DNA from: Mycolicibacterium bacteremicum
GTDB taxonomy: Bacteria; Actinomycetota; Actinomycetes; Mycobacteriales; Mycobacteriaceae
NCBI RefSeq assembly: GCF_002086115.1
Contig: NZ_MVHJ01000020.1
Span: forward strand, 25,847-89,846
DNA: 64,000 bases
Direction of reading: 5' to 3'
Under the pieces are notes generated by a model. It was not told where the DNA came from and ran no database searches. It saw nothing but the letters and a program-made list of their open reading frames with translations. Of the stretch, positions 9,223 to 16,553 are shown one piece after another. The position numbers were made by a program, and so were the translations under genes. Numbering within the stretch: the stretch's first letter is position 1; every line of letters starts with the position of its first letter.

Positions 9223-10500
9223 TCACTCCCCCAGCGCCGTCGGCAACCAGGTGGCCAGCGCCGGGACGAAGATCACCAGCAGCAGCACCGCCACCGTGGC
9301 GATCAGGAACGGGGTGTTGGCGCGCAACACCCGCCACGCGTCGACACGCGCGATCTTGGCCGCGACCACCAGTGACATCGCCACCGGCGGGGTGACCTGT
9401 CCGATGATGACCGTCAGCACGATGATGACGCCGAAGTACACCGGGTCGATCCCGACGGCCAGCATGGTCGGCAGCATCACCGGCATGATCACCGGTATCA
9501 GCGGGTCGAACAACATGCCGGCCAGGATGGCCACGACGGTGAGGATCAGCACGTATCCGAGTTGGGCGTCACCGGGCACGATGGTGGTGGCGAAGTCGGT
9601 GAGCGCCTTGGGCAGCCCCGCCATGGCGAGCACCGCACCGAGGGCCACCGAGACACCCACGATGAGCATGACCTCACCGGTCAGCACAGCCGCCTCGACC
9701 AGACACCGGTAGAGCCTGCGCGGCCCCAGCGAGCGGAACACCACCGCAGAGATGACGATCGCGTACACCACGGCGAACGCGCCGGATTCGGTGGGCGTGA
9801 AGACACCCATCGTCAGGCCGAGCACCACCAGCAGCGGCACCCCGAAGGCCAGGAAGGCACCGCGGAAGGTGCGCCACACCTCGCGCCAGCTGAACGGGAT
9901 CTTCTCCCCCCAGCCGTTGCGCCGGGCCTGCACGGCCACCACCACCATCAGCACGGCGGTGAGGATGATCCCGGGGATGATGCCGGCCAGGAACAGGGCG
10001 CCCAGCGAGGTCCCGGTGGCCGCGGCGTACAGGATCATCGGCGAGGACGGCGGGATCAGCGGGCCGATACCCGAGGACGAAGCCGTCACGGCCGCGGCGT
10101 AGGGACCCGGGTAGCCGTGCTTCTTCATCTGCGGGATCAGGGTGGAGCCGGTGCCGGCCAGGTCGGCGACCGAGGTGCCGACCATCCCACCGAAGAACAG
10201 GCTGGTCGACACGTCGACCTGGGCGAGCCCACCCGGTAGCGAGCCGAAAATCGCTCGGGCGAAGGCGAATACCCGCTCGGCCACCCCGCCGGCGTTCATC
10301 ACCACTCCGGCCAGGATGAACAACGGCATCGCCAGGAGCACGAAGCTGCTCATCCCGTCGGTGACCTGCTGGGGGTACTGCAGCATCCACGATCCGCCGA
10401 GGGTGGCGTAGACCGCGACCCCGCTGGCCATCGCGATGATCAGCGGGGTGCCCAGCAGCAGCAGCCCGACGATCGCCACCAGGGTGAGGGTCAGGATCAC
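9223..10500 (-). CDS. dctM: TRAP transporter large permease (DctM/DedA-like)
   Basis: 425 aa from GTG at 10500, the usual DctM length, with about twelve hydrophobic segments. Family signatures: LFFGGMVGTSVADLAGTGS, SSSGIGPLIPPSSPMILYA, GVFTPTESGAFAVVYA, LFDPLIPVIMPVMLPT and IGQVTPPVAMSL. It is the ion-coupled permease that moves the acid delivered by DctP across the inner membrane. The start overlaps the dctQ stop by 4 bases. A longer in-frame extension upstream exists but overlaps dctQ and is not family-like. TRAP systems are unusual in mycobacteria. Confidence 0.95.
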   Translation of the reverse strand: MILTLTLVAIVGLLLLGTPLIIAMASGVAVYATLGGSWMLQYPQQVTDGMSSFVLLAMPLFILAGVVMNAGGVAERVFAFARAIFGSLPGGLAQVDVSTSLFFGGMVGTSVADLAGTGSTLIPQMKKHGYPGPYAAAVTASSSGIGPLIPPSSPMILYAAATGTSLGALFLAGIIPGIILTAVLMVVVAVQARRNGWGEKIPFSWREVWRTFRGAFLAFGVPLLVVLGLTMGVFTPTESGAFAVVYAIVISAVVFRSLGPRRLYRCLVEAAVLTGEVMLIVGVSVALGAVLAMAGLPKALTDFATTIVPGDAQLGYVLILTVVAILAGMLFDPLIPVIMPVMLPTMLAVGIDPVYFGVIIVLTVIIGQVTPPVAMSLVVAAKIARVDAWRVLRANTPFLIATVAVLLLVIFVPALATWLPTALGE

Positions 10501-11069
10501 GACTCGTCCTCCTCCAGTTGTCGCAGCAGGGCCGCGCGGCAACCGGGCAGTTGGAACAGCACCACCAGGGCGGCCACCGTCGCGCCGACCGGCAGCGCGG
10601 CGAGGAAGAATCCCTTGGGCAGCCGCAGATACGGGCTGGGGTCGCCACCGAACTTGGTGACATACAGGTAGGCGAACCAGGCCAGGTGCAGCAGCACGGC
10701 GGCCGTCAGCAGGTCGGTGGCCAGCTTGAGCCATACCTGGACGCGCACCGGGAACCGGCCGACGAAAGCCCGGATCTCGATCGATTCGCGCCGCCGCACC
10801 CCCAGGGTGAACCCCAGCATGGTCAGCCAGAGCATCAGTCCGGTCACCAGCTCCTCGGTCCAGCCCAGCGGTGAGTTGAACGCGAAGCGCAGCACCGCAT
10901 TGGCGAACAGGATCAGGGTGATCGACGCGAGCATTGCGGCGCACAGTATTTCGAGGGTGCGGTCGATCAGCTTGCGGCTGCCGGGGGTGGGGTCGACGCC
11001 GAACGTGGAGTCCAGCTGCATCGCCACGTCGGTGGGTTCGGCAATGGGCTGGTGGTCTTTTCTGAGCAT
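10497..11069 (-). CDS. dctQ: TRAP transporter small permease (DctQ)
   Basis: 190 aa with four predicted membrane segments. The DctQ pattern is present: ITLILFANAVLRFAFNSPLGWTEELVT, LWLTMLGFTLGVRRRESIEI and a C-terminal hydrophobic pair. It pairs with DctM to form the membrane part of the transporter. Its ATG at 11069 overlaps the racemase-type gene upstream by one base (ATGA-type junction), and its stop overlaps dctM by 4 bases. The cytoplasmic N-terminus is longer than usual (about 40 residues). Confidence 0.92.
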   Translation of the reverse strand: MLRKDHQPIAEPTDVAMQLDSTFGVDPTPGSRKLIDRTLEILCAAMLASITLILFANAVLRFAFNSPLGWTEELVTGLMLWLTMLGFTLGVRRRESIEIRAFVGRFPVRVQVWLKLATDLLTAAVLLHLAWFAYLYVTKFGGDPSPYLRLPKGFFLAALPVGATVAALVVLFQLPGCRAALLRQLEEDES

Positions 11070-11860
11070 CAGCGTTCGCTTCCCAGCCGGGTGTCCAGCA
11101 ACGATCCGAAGCCAGGCCGCGCGGCGTGCGCTCCGGCGACCTGCAGCGCGTACCAGAACGAGGCCTGCACCGCGCTGATCACCGGCTTGCCCAATTCGGC
11201 CTCCAGCGCGGCGATCGCGCCGACGCTGGCGAAGTTGGTACAGCTGATGAACACCGCCGACGCCTCGTCGGTGTCGGTCTCGCAGGCCAGGTCGTACACG
11301 CGTTCCAGCGGGACCTCGGCCAACTCGTGATCGCTGGTGATGCCCAGGCCGACCGAGGCCACCACGGGATGGCCGTTCTCGCCGAAGAAGCGGGTGGCCC
11401 GGTCGATCACCTCCTGGCGATACGGCGTGACCAGGCTGATGGTGCCGGCCCCGACGGCCGTGAGCGCGGCGATGCTGGCGGTCGAGGTGGTGGTGCAACG
11501 GCCGGTCAGGCCGCTCCACTGCTCCAGGTGGCCGATGAGCATGCGATCCCATGCGGTGCCGTGCAGAAAGGAGGCGCTGGTCCCGCCGAAGACCAGCACA
11601 TCCAACGGCGCCTGGGCCACCAGCTCGGTCGCGGTGCGCAGCTCCGGTGACCGCATCATCGCGTCGATACCCTCGACGGTCACGCTGGGCAGCGTGACGC
11701 GGCTGGTGTGGACGGTGGCCGCCGGGGTCGCCATCGCGTACATCTCGGCCTCCATCAGCGTGCTGGACGCCATGTACACCAGCCCGATCCGCGTCGCGGT
11801 GTTCAGCGCGCCCAGCGGCAGCTGGGGACGGCGGCGGCTGCCGGAGCGCACCGGGGTCAC
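11069..11860 (-). CDS. Asp/Glu racemase superfamily enzyme, arylmalonate decarboxylase/maleate isomerase-like
   Basis: 263 aa. The superfamily uses two active-site positions related by pseudo-symmetry. At the first, residues 92-98 read GGTSASF, so there is no Cys but the Thr-Ser pair seen in the dioxyanion hole of arylmalonate decarboxylases. At the second, ISCTNF places a Cys at residue 207. A single second-site Cys with GTSxSF favours a decarboxylase or an atypical isomerase over a two-Cys racemase or maleate isomerase. It is inserted between dctP and dctQ with 4-base and 1-base overlaps, so it probably acts on the transported acid or its first product. GTG start at 11860. Family assignment is firm; reaction is inference. 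Confidence 0.82.
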   Translation of the reverse strand: MTPVRSGSRRRPQLPLGALNTATRIGLVYMASSTLMEAEMYAMATPAATVHTSRVTLPSVTVEGIDAMMRSPELRTATELVAQAPLDVLVFGGTSASFLHGTAWDRMLIGHLEQWSGLTGRCTTTSTASIAALTAVGAGTISLVTPYRQEVIDRATRFFGENGHPVVASVGLGITSDHELAEVPLERVYDLACETDTDEASAVFISCTNFASVGAIAALEAELGKPVISAVQASFWYALQVAGAHAARPGFGSLLDTRLGSER

Positions 11861-12861
11861 TGGCGGTACTCGGCGAGCACGCGGTCGGCGAAGTCACCGG
11901 GGATCTCGGCGGCGATCTCGTCGCGCACGCCGGTGACCGCCTCGCTGAGCTGGTTCACGTCGGCCTCGTTGACCTGCACACCGGCCGCCTCGAACTTGGA
12001 GAGCAGTTGCTCATCGGCCGCGGCGCCGGCGCTGCGACTGGTGGCCGCGGCCGCGGCGGCGGCCGTCTGAAGGCCCTGCTGGATCTCCGGTGCGAGCCCC
12101 TGCCAGGTGTCCTCGTTCACCGTCAGGTAGACCGGGCTGTAGATGTGCGAGGTCAGCGACAGGTAGCGCTGCTTCTCGTAGAAGGAGAACGCGTCGATGA
12201 CCTTCAGCGGGTTCTCCTGACCGTCCAGCACACCCTGGTCCAGCGCGAGGTAGGCCTCACCGATGTCGATCTGGGTGGGCGCGGCGCCGAGTGCCTCGAA
12301 CAGCGCGACGCGGGCCGGATTGCCCGGCACGCGGATCTTCAGGCCGGCCAGGTCCGCGGAGGTGTTGATCGGGCGCACATTGTTGGTGATCTGGCGGAAA
12401 CCGTTCTCCCCGAAGCCGATGACACGCGCGCCCACCGATCCCACGAGCGATTCGCTGAGCTCGTCACCGAAGGGGCCGTCCAGGAACTCGACCACCGTGT
12501 CGCGGTCGGTGAACAGGAACGGCATGTCCATGATGGTGAAGTTCGGGTCCAGGTTGGCCACCGAGCCGCTCACCGCGGCGACGTCGATCGCGCCGGCGCG
12601 CAGCCCCTGCAGCACCGCCTCCTCGTCGCCGATCGCGCCACCGGTCTGCACGGTGAGCTCGACGGAGTCACCGAGTTCGTTCTCGACCTCGTCGGCGAAG
12701 GCCAACAGCATGTCGGCCAACGGATCTCCCGCGCTCGTCTCCACGGCGAGCGTCAACGTCGTTGCACCGGAGGAGCTTTCGTTCGAGTTGGCGCATCCGG
12801 CCAGCACCAGCGCGGTGGCCGCACCGCATGCCGCGACTGCTTTCGCCAATGACTTCATCAT
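11857..12861 (-). CDS. dctP: TRAP transporter substrate-binding lipoprotein (DctP)
   Basis: 334 aa. N-terminal signal peptide ends in the lipobox LVLAGC, so it is a lipid-anchored extracytoplasmic receptor, as expected in an organism without a classical free periplasm. Family signatures: GLRAGAIDVAAVSGS, IMDMPFLFTDRDTV, GENGFRQITNN with VRPINTSADLAGLKIRVPGN (the conserved Arg that binds the ligand carboxylate is in KIRVPGN) and EAYLALDQGVLDGQENPL. Start ATG at 12861 with AGAGG just upstream; a second ATG follows immediately. It heads the island and lies 127 bp downstream of a perfect LysR-type palindrome. The ligand is likely an organic acid; which one cannot be read. Confidence 0.94.
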   Translation of the reverse strand: MMKSLAKAVAACGAATALVLAGCANSNESSSGATTLTLAVETSAGDPLADMLLAFADEVENELGDSVELTVQTGGAIGDEEAVLQGLRAGAIDVAAVSGSVANLDPNFTIMDMPFLFTDRDTVVEFLDGPFGDELSESLVGSVGARVIGFGENGFRQITNNVRPINTSADLAGLKIRVPGNPARVALFEALGAAPTQIDIGEAYLALDQGVLDGQENPLKVIDAFSFYEKQRYLSLTSHIYSPVYLTVNEDTWQGLAPEIQQGLQTAAAAAAATSRSAGAAADEQLLSKFEAAGVQVNEADVNQLSEAVTGVRDEIAAEIPGDFADRVLAEYRQ

Positions 12862-12987
12862 ATTCCTCTCGTGGGCCCAACGGGTTTCGGGTGTGACTGA
12901 AGATCCGGGCCGGCGCCGATGCCAACGCGATGAAGTCAAGATTCCGATGACGACTGGACCGCGTCAAACAGTCAAAAGCGAGCGTCT

Positions 12988-13006
12988 GCATCTGTCAAAC
13001 AGATGC
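12988..13006. promoter_or_regulatory. LysR-type operator upstream of dctP
   Basis: Perfect inverted repeat GCATCTG-TCAAA-CAGATGC with seven-base arms. It contains AT-N11-AT, the LysR T-N11-A box. It lies 127 bp upstream of the dctP ATG and shares 7-5-7 geometry and nearly all arm bases with 8238-8256. Confidence 0.65.
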
Positions 13007-13268
13007 CCCGTAACACGAAATTAACTGCAGCAGTGGTCACTTCGACGTGACGCCGGCGTAACACAGCCGATGTTCACTACTGGGTTGGCGGTCGCCGATC
13101 GGAGGGTGCCACGAGCGCGAAAGCCCTGCTGGCGGACATCGGCCGATGCCGGTCCGGATGGCCGCGGCTCCGTGTCCACGGCCATGGTGACCAACATCAT
13201 CGACGGTGAATGTGGCCAACGCCATGCTCACGGCGTCGGCTCCGGGACCGCGATGCGGCACGGCCGAG

Positions 13269-13335
13269 CCGGCGAGCGTGCGAGAAGGAGTCGCGACACA
13301 CCGCGCGAGGTGCCGCAGACACGCACGCTCGCCGG
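13269..13335 (-). terminator. Long hairpin downstream of resR
   Basis: A 14-bp perfect inverted repeat (CCGGCGAGCGTGCG and its complement) with a 39-base loop begins about 20 bp after the resR stop. There is no U-tract, as is usual for mycobacterial terminator-like hairpins. It could end the core operon before the island, or act as an mRNA 3' stabiliser. Confidence 0.55.
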
Positions 13336-13355
13336 GAAAGGAAGGGAGGGGCTGG

Positions 13356-14018
13356 CTAGCCGATCTTGCGGTCGCGGGTCTTGCGCCGCGAGGCGAGTTC
13401 GTCCTCGGGCGCGGCGATGGACTCGCCGCCGTCGGCGCGCTCACCCGGGAAGTCGGCGATGGCGCCGGTCAGCTCCCGCATGGCACCGGAGACCGCGATA
13501 CCGAACACTCCCTGACCGCCCTGCAGCAGGTCGACGACCTCTTCGGCGGAGGTGCACTCGTAGACGGTGGTCCCGTCGGAGAACAGCGTGATGTTGGCCA
13601 GGTCCTGCACACCGCGCTGACGTAGGTGATCGACCGCGACGCGGATGTTGTGCAGCGAGATGCCGGTGTCCAGCAGTCGCTTGACGATCTTGAGGACCAG
13701 GACGTCCTTGAACGAGTAGAGGCGCTGGCTGCCCGAACCGGCCGCGCCGCGGATCGAGGGCACCACCAGTGAGGTGCGCGCCCAGTAGTCCAGCTGCCGG
13801 TAGGTGATACCGGCGATCTGGCAGGCGCTCGGCCCGCGGTAGCCGACCAGTTCGTCGGGGATCGAGTCATCCGGGAACAGGCCGCCCTGCACGGGCTCGC
13901 TGGGTGCGCTGCCCACGGACGGGCTGGACCCGCCGGCAGAAGACAGATCCAACTCCCCCTGATGTGGCGTCTCGCCCACAGTCCATCCTCTCGCCGTCGC
14001 CCCCGCGCTGTGGGACAT
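13356..14018 (-). CDS. resR: MerR-family regulator, ResR (Rv1830) homologue
   Basis: 220 aa. A variable, acidic 50-residue N-terminal stretch is followed by a MerR-type winged helix: YRGPSACQIAGITYRQLDYWARTSLVVPS, then GSGSQRLYSFKDVLVLKIVKRLLDTGISLHNIRVAV. The Rv1830 family in M. tuberculosis (named resR) is linked to post-antibiotic growth control; that is established for the homologue, not this strain. Neighbours are those of M. tuberculosis on the upstream side (bifunctional nuclease, ftsR, garA) but gcvP, its usual downstream neighbour, is displaced by the catabolic island. ATG at 14018 is used; shorter starts in the variable tail are possible. A 28-bp palindrome 22 bp upstream suggests autoregulation. 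Confidence 0.9.
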   Translation of the reverse strand: MSHSAGATARGWTVGETPHQGELDLSSAGGSSPSVGSAPSEPVQGGLFPDDSIPDELVGYRGPSACQIAGITYRQLDYWARTSLVVPSIRGAAGSGSQRLYSFKDVLVLKIVKRLLDTGISLHNIRVAVDHLRQRGVQDLANITLFSDGTTVYECTSAEEVVDLLQGGQGVFGIAVSGAMRELTGAIADFPGERADGGESIAAPEDELASRRKTRDRKIG

Positions 14019-14039
14019 ACCGCGTCCCGCCCGGGTTCG

Positions 14040-14067
14040 AATGTGTCGAGCATACGCTCAACACATT
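14040..14067. promoter_or_regulatory. Palindromic operator in the resR promoter
   Basis: Twelve-base arms around a four-base centre, read AATGTGTCGAGC-ATAC-GCTCAACACATT on the plus strand; eleven of twelve pairs are complementary. It sits 22 bp upstream of the resR ATG. A long, tightly spaced dyad suits a MerR-type dimer, so autoregulation by ResR is the simplest reading. Confidence 0.55.
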
Positions 14068-14169
14068 GCCGCTACTGCTCGTCGTCGATCAAAATTATGG
14101 CTGCCCGTCCAACTCGCGGCTCACACACGCACCGCGTGTCGACATCACGAGACGCATCCGTGATCTTGG

Positions 14170-14664
14170 TCAGGTCGCCTTGAAATCATCGGGCGACACA
14201 CTGTCGAGGAACTCCTTGAACTTCTCCACCTCGTCCTCGCGCACCGGCTCGGCGGAGTCCTCGTCGTTCTCGTCCGGGATCAACAGACCCGCCTCGGCGA
14301 GCACCGACTCCTCGACGTAGATCGGCACACCGACGCGCAGCGCAATGGCCACCGAATCCGACGGCCGGGCCGAGACCTTGATATCGCGGTCGAAGATCAG
14401 ATCCGCATAGAAGGTGCCCTCGCGCAGATCGACGATGCGCACCTCTTTGAGCGAATGCCCCAACGCAGCAATGAGATCGCGGATCAGGTCGTGGGTCTGC
14501 GGTCGTGCCGCCTCGATGCCCTGCTGCTCGTGGGCGATGGCCTGCGCTTCCGGCTGGCCGATCCAGATGGGCAGGTAACGATCGCCGTTGGACTCGCGCA
14601 GCAGCAGCACCGGTTGATTCTGGGGCTGCTCCACGCGAATACCGACAACCCGAACCTCACCCAT
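14170..14664 (-). CDS. Bifunctional nuclease domain protein (DUF151, Rv1829 homologue)
   Basis: 164 aa, almost entirely one BFN/DUF151 domain. Conserved segments: LLLRESNGDRYLPIWIGQPEA, a central THDLIRDLIAALG, VRIVDLREGTFYADLIF and ARPSDSVAIALRVGVPIYVEE. Family members from plants and bacteria have DNase and RNase activity; the mycobacterial role is unsettled. It lies between ftsR and resR on the same strand, with 48 and about 151 bp gaps. The acidic C-terminal tail (EDEVEKFKEFLDSVSPDDF) is typical of actinobacterial members. Confidence 0.92.
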   Translation of the reverse strand: MGEVRVVGIRVEQPQNQPVLLLRESNGDRYLPIWIGQPEAQAIAHEQQGIEAARPQTHDLIRDLIAALGHSLKEVRIVDLREGTFYADLIFDRDIKVSARPSDSVAIALRVGVPIYVEESVLAEAGLLIPDENDEDSAEPVREDEVEKFKEFLDSVSPDDFKAT

Positions 14665-14712
14665 CGCCTGCCTGCCTTCCGCGAAGAAGCCGTCTGCGGA
14701 AAAGTCTAGTCC

Positions 14713-15432
14713 TCACCGGTCGAGAACGTCGCGCACGGCCGACTTGATCAACGATGTGTGCAAGGTGATCGCCAGCGCGGCGACCTCGCGGGCCAGATCG
14801 TCGGCGCGGTCGCGCGCACCGGCCTTGCCCGCCGCGGCCACCGGTCCGGCGATCTGGGCGATCAGGTCGGACTGCCGGTCGGCGGCCGACCGGAACGCCC
14901 GCAGATGGCGCGGCTCCACACCGTAGTCGGCGAGAGCCTGCGCGCACTGGGCGATGGTCACCGAATGCTCGTCGAAGAACCCGGCCGGTCCGGGTCGGAT
15001 GACCCCGGCGGTGACGAGCGCCGACAGGGTGGTGTTGTCGATACCCGACCGGGACAGCAGATCCTCGCGGCTCAGTCGCACCTGCGCCGGGGCGATCGCC
15101 TCGTCGCCGGCCGCGCCGTCGGTCTGCACCAGGCGCGGGGTGGGGTAGCCGGAACTGGCCGGCAGTTCGCCGTCGGGCTGGGCATCGAGCTGGGCCTTGA
15201 TGACCTTCAGCGGCAGGTACTGGTCACGCTGCGCGGTCAGGACGAACCGCAGCCGGGCACAATCGTAGGCGGTGAACCGCCGGTACCCGGCCGCCGAGCG
15301 CTGCGGGGTGACCAGGCCCTCGGCCTCCAGGAACCGGATCTTCGAGATGGTGACATCCGGGAAGTCCGGGCGCAGCAGATCCAGCACTGCTCCGATGGAC
15401 ATCCCGGCGGGCGCCGGGTCCGGTTGGGTCAT
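14713..15432 (-). CDS. ftsR: MerR-like regulator FtsR (Rv1828 homologue)
   Basis: 239 aa. N-terminal winged helix: MSIGAVLDLLRPDFPDVTIS, then KIRFLEAEGLVTPQRSAAGYRRFTAYDCARLRFVL. A second conserved domain carries AGFFDEHSVTIAQCAQALADYGVEPRHLRAFRSAADRQ and a C-terminal RADDLAREVAALAITLHTSLIKSAV helix. The Corynebacterium orthologue FtsR activates ftsZ; the same role in division is likely here. Starts at ATG 15432, 28 bp after garA stops, in the conserved garA-ftsR order. Confidence 0.93.
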   Translation of the reverse strand: MTQPDPAPAGMSIGAVLDLLRPDFPDVTISKIRFLEAEGLVTPQRSAAGYRRFTAYDCARLRFVLTAQRDQYLPLKVIKAQLDAQPDGELPASSGYPTPRLVQTDGAAGDEAIAPAQVRLSREDLLSRSGIDNTTLSALVTAGVIRPGPAGFFDEHSVTIAQCAQALADYGVEPRHLRAFRSAADRQSDLIAQIAGPVAAAGKAGARDRADDLAREVAALAITLHTSLIKSAVRDVLDR

Positions 15433-15460
15433 CTGGTCCTCGCGCAGGCGCTCCGGCGCC

Positions 15461-15925
15461 TCAGCCGGCGTCGTCGGTCTTGGGACCGGTCAGGAAGACC
15501 AGCCGGAACTTGCCGATCTGCACCTCGTCGCCGTTGGCCAGCACGGCCGAGTCGACCGGTTCGCGGTTGACGTAGGTGCCGTTCAGGCTGCCGACGTCGA
15601 CGACCTGGAACTCCCCGGACTCCAGCCGGAACTCCGCATGCCGGCGGCTGACCGTCACGTCGTCGAGGAAGATGTCGCTGTCGGGATGGCGACCGGCCGA
15701 GGTGGTGGCCTGGTCGAGCAGGAAGCGCGAGCCGGCATTGGGGCCGCGCTTGACGACGAGAAGTGCCGAACCCGCAGGCAAACCTTCGACGCCCGACACC
15801 GAACTCTCGGTGCCGGTGCTGGCCGGGGCATCCAATTCGTTGAGGAAGTCGGCGCGGAAAACCGAGGTCGTCTCCACCGTCACTTCGTCGGACTGGTCGG
15901 CCTGAAAGTTGCTGTTCTCCGTCAC
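15461..15925 (-). CDS. garA: GarA, FHA-domain regulator of glutamate metabolism
   Basis: 154 aa. The N-terminal phospho-switch motif VETTSVF has adjacent threonines at residues 19 and 20, the sites used by PknG and PknB in GarA. The FHA domain follows, with SAGRHPDSDIFLDDVTVSRRHAEF and VDVGSLNGTYVNREPV carrying the phosphothreonine-binding Arg, Ser and Asn. Unphosphorylated GarA inhibits alpha-ketoglutarate dehydrogenase and glutamate dehydrogenase and activates glutamate synthase; phosphorylation turns it off through self-binding. It stands as its own gene between gcvH and ftsR. The 203-bp leader includes a small GGGGCTG/CAGCCCC hairpin at 15974-15992. Confidence 0.97.
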   Translation of the reverse strand: MTENSNFQADQSDEVTVETTSVFRADFLNELDAPASTGTESSVSGVEGLPAGSALLVVKRGPNAGSRFLLDQATTSAGRHPDSDIFLDDVTVSRRHAEFRLESGEFQVVDVGSLNGTYVNREPVDSAVLANGDEVQIGKFRLVFLTGPKTDDAG

Positions 15926-16128
15926 CCGCTGCTCCTCTGCTGGCTGCTGTGGCGTGCCTGGCCGGTGGCCGTCGGGGCTGTCCGGCAGCCCCCAACGACC
16001 GTGGTTTACGTCTTACGTCGACGGTACCGCGCTTGGCAGGCCGTTGGGTCCACCACCGCCGGATCCGTCTGACGCGGTCGTGCGCACGCCTGTCCTTGAT
16101 GAACCGATCCGCAAAACCCTAACAACAC

Positions 16129-16524
16129 CTACTCGGGCAGGATTGCCCGGTAGCCGTCAGCGTCCAACAGATCCGGCAGCGCACCGGGCTCCGGGGCCGT
16201 CTCGGTCTGCAGTTCCACCAGCCAGCCGGCACCGTACGGATCGGAGTTCACCAGCTCCGGATTGGTCTCCAGCTCACCGTTGACCGCAACGACTTTCGCG
16301 GTGATCGGCGCGTACAGATCCGACAGCGACTTGGTGGACTCCACCTCACCGAAACTGTCACCGGCGCTCACCGCCGTCCCGACGTCGGGCAACTGCACGA
16401 ACACCACGTCGCCGAGCGCGGCCTGCGCGTAGTCGGTGATGCCCACCCGCACGGTGTCCGCACCGGTGCGGCGCACCCACTCGTGCTCGGCGGTGTACTG
16501 CAGATCGGACGGGATCTCGCTCAC
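16129..16524 (-). CDS. gcvH: Glycine cleavage system H protein
   Basis: 131 aa lipoyl carrier. Lipoylation site is Lys65 in GEVESTKSLSDLYAP; the HEWV N-terminal segment and NPELVNSDPYGAGWL are standard. It shuttles the aminomethyl group from GcvP to the T-protein. Start is GTG at 16524, with AGGAG six bases upstream. In the usual mycobacterial order it is between the DUF881 gene and garA, about 14 kb from gcvP here. Confidence 0.97.
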   Translation of the reverse strand: MSEIPSDLQYTAEHEWVRRTGADTVRVGITDYAQAALGDVVFVQLPDVGTAVSAGDSFGEVESTKSLSDLYAPITAKVVAVNGELETNPELVNSDPYGAGWLVELQTETAPEPGALPDLLDADGYRAILPE

Positions 16525-16553
16525 TGGGCTCCTTTGGGCGGATTCACGCGGAC

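Larger units (their letters stand above)
12862..13355. other. 494-bp intergenic region between dctP and resR
   Basis: Holds the LysR-type palindrome at 12988-13006 and a 14-bp perfect inverted repeat at 13269-13335 (both listed separately). Open frames crossing it are antisense or out-of-frame artefacts of high GC with no family resemblance. No RNA gene, transposase remnant or attachment site was seen in the rest. It is one edge of the catabolic island. Confidence 0.7.

Noticed and set aside
11069..11860. Simple glutamate or aspartate racemase
   Set aside because: The first catalytic Cys is absent and replaced by GTS, so a two-base racemase mechanism is unlikely.
2018..13355. Insertion sequence, integrase or tRNA attachment site at the island borders
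   Set aside because: None seen in the border gaps; the island call rests on comparison with known mycobacterial gene order only.
13037..13444. 135-codon minus-strand frame in the dctP-resR gap
   Set aside because: Runs out of frame into the resR 3' end, lacks a ribosome site, and its sequence is Arg/Pro-rich without similarity.
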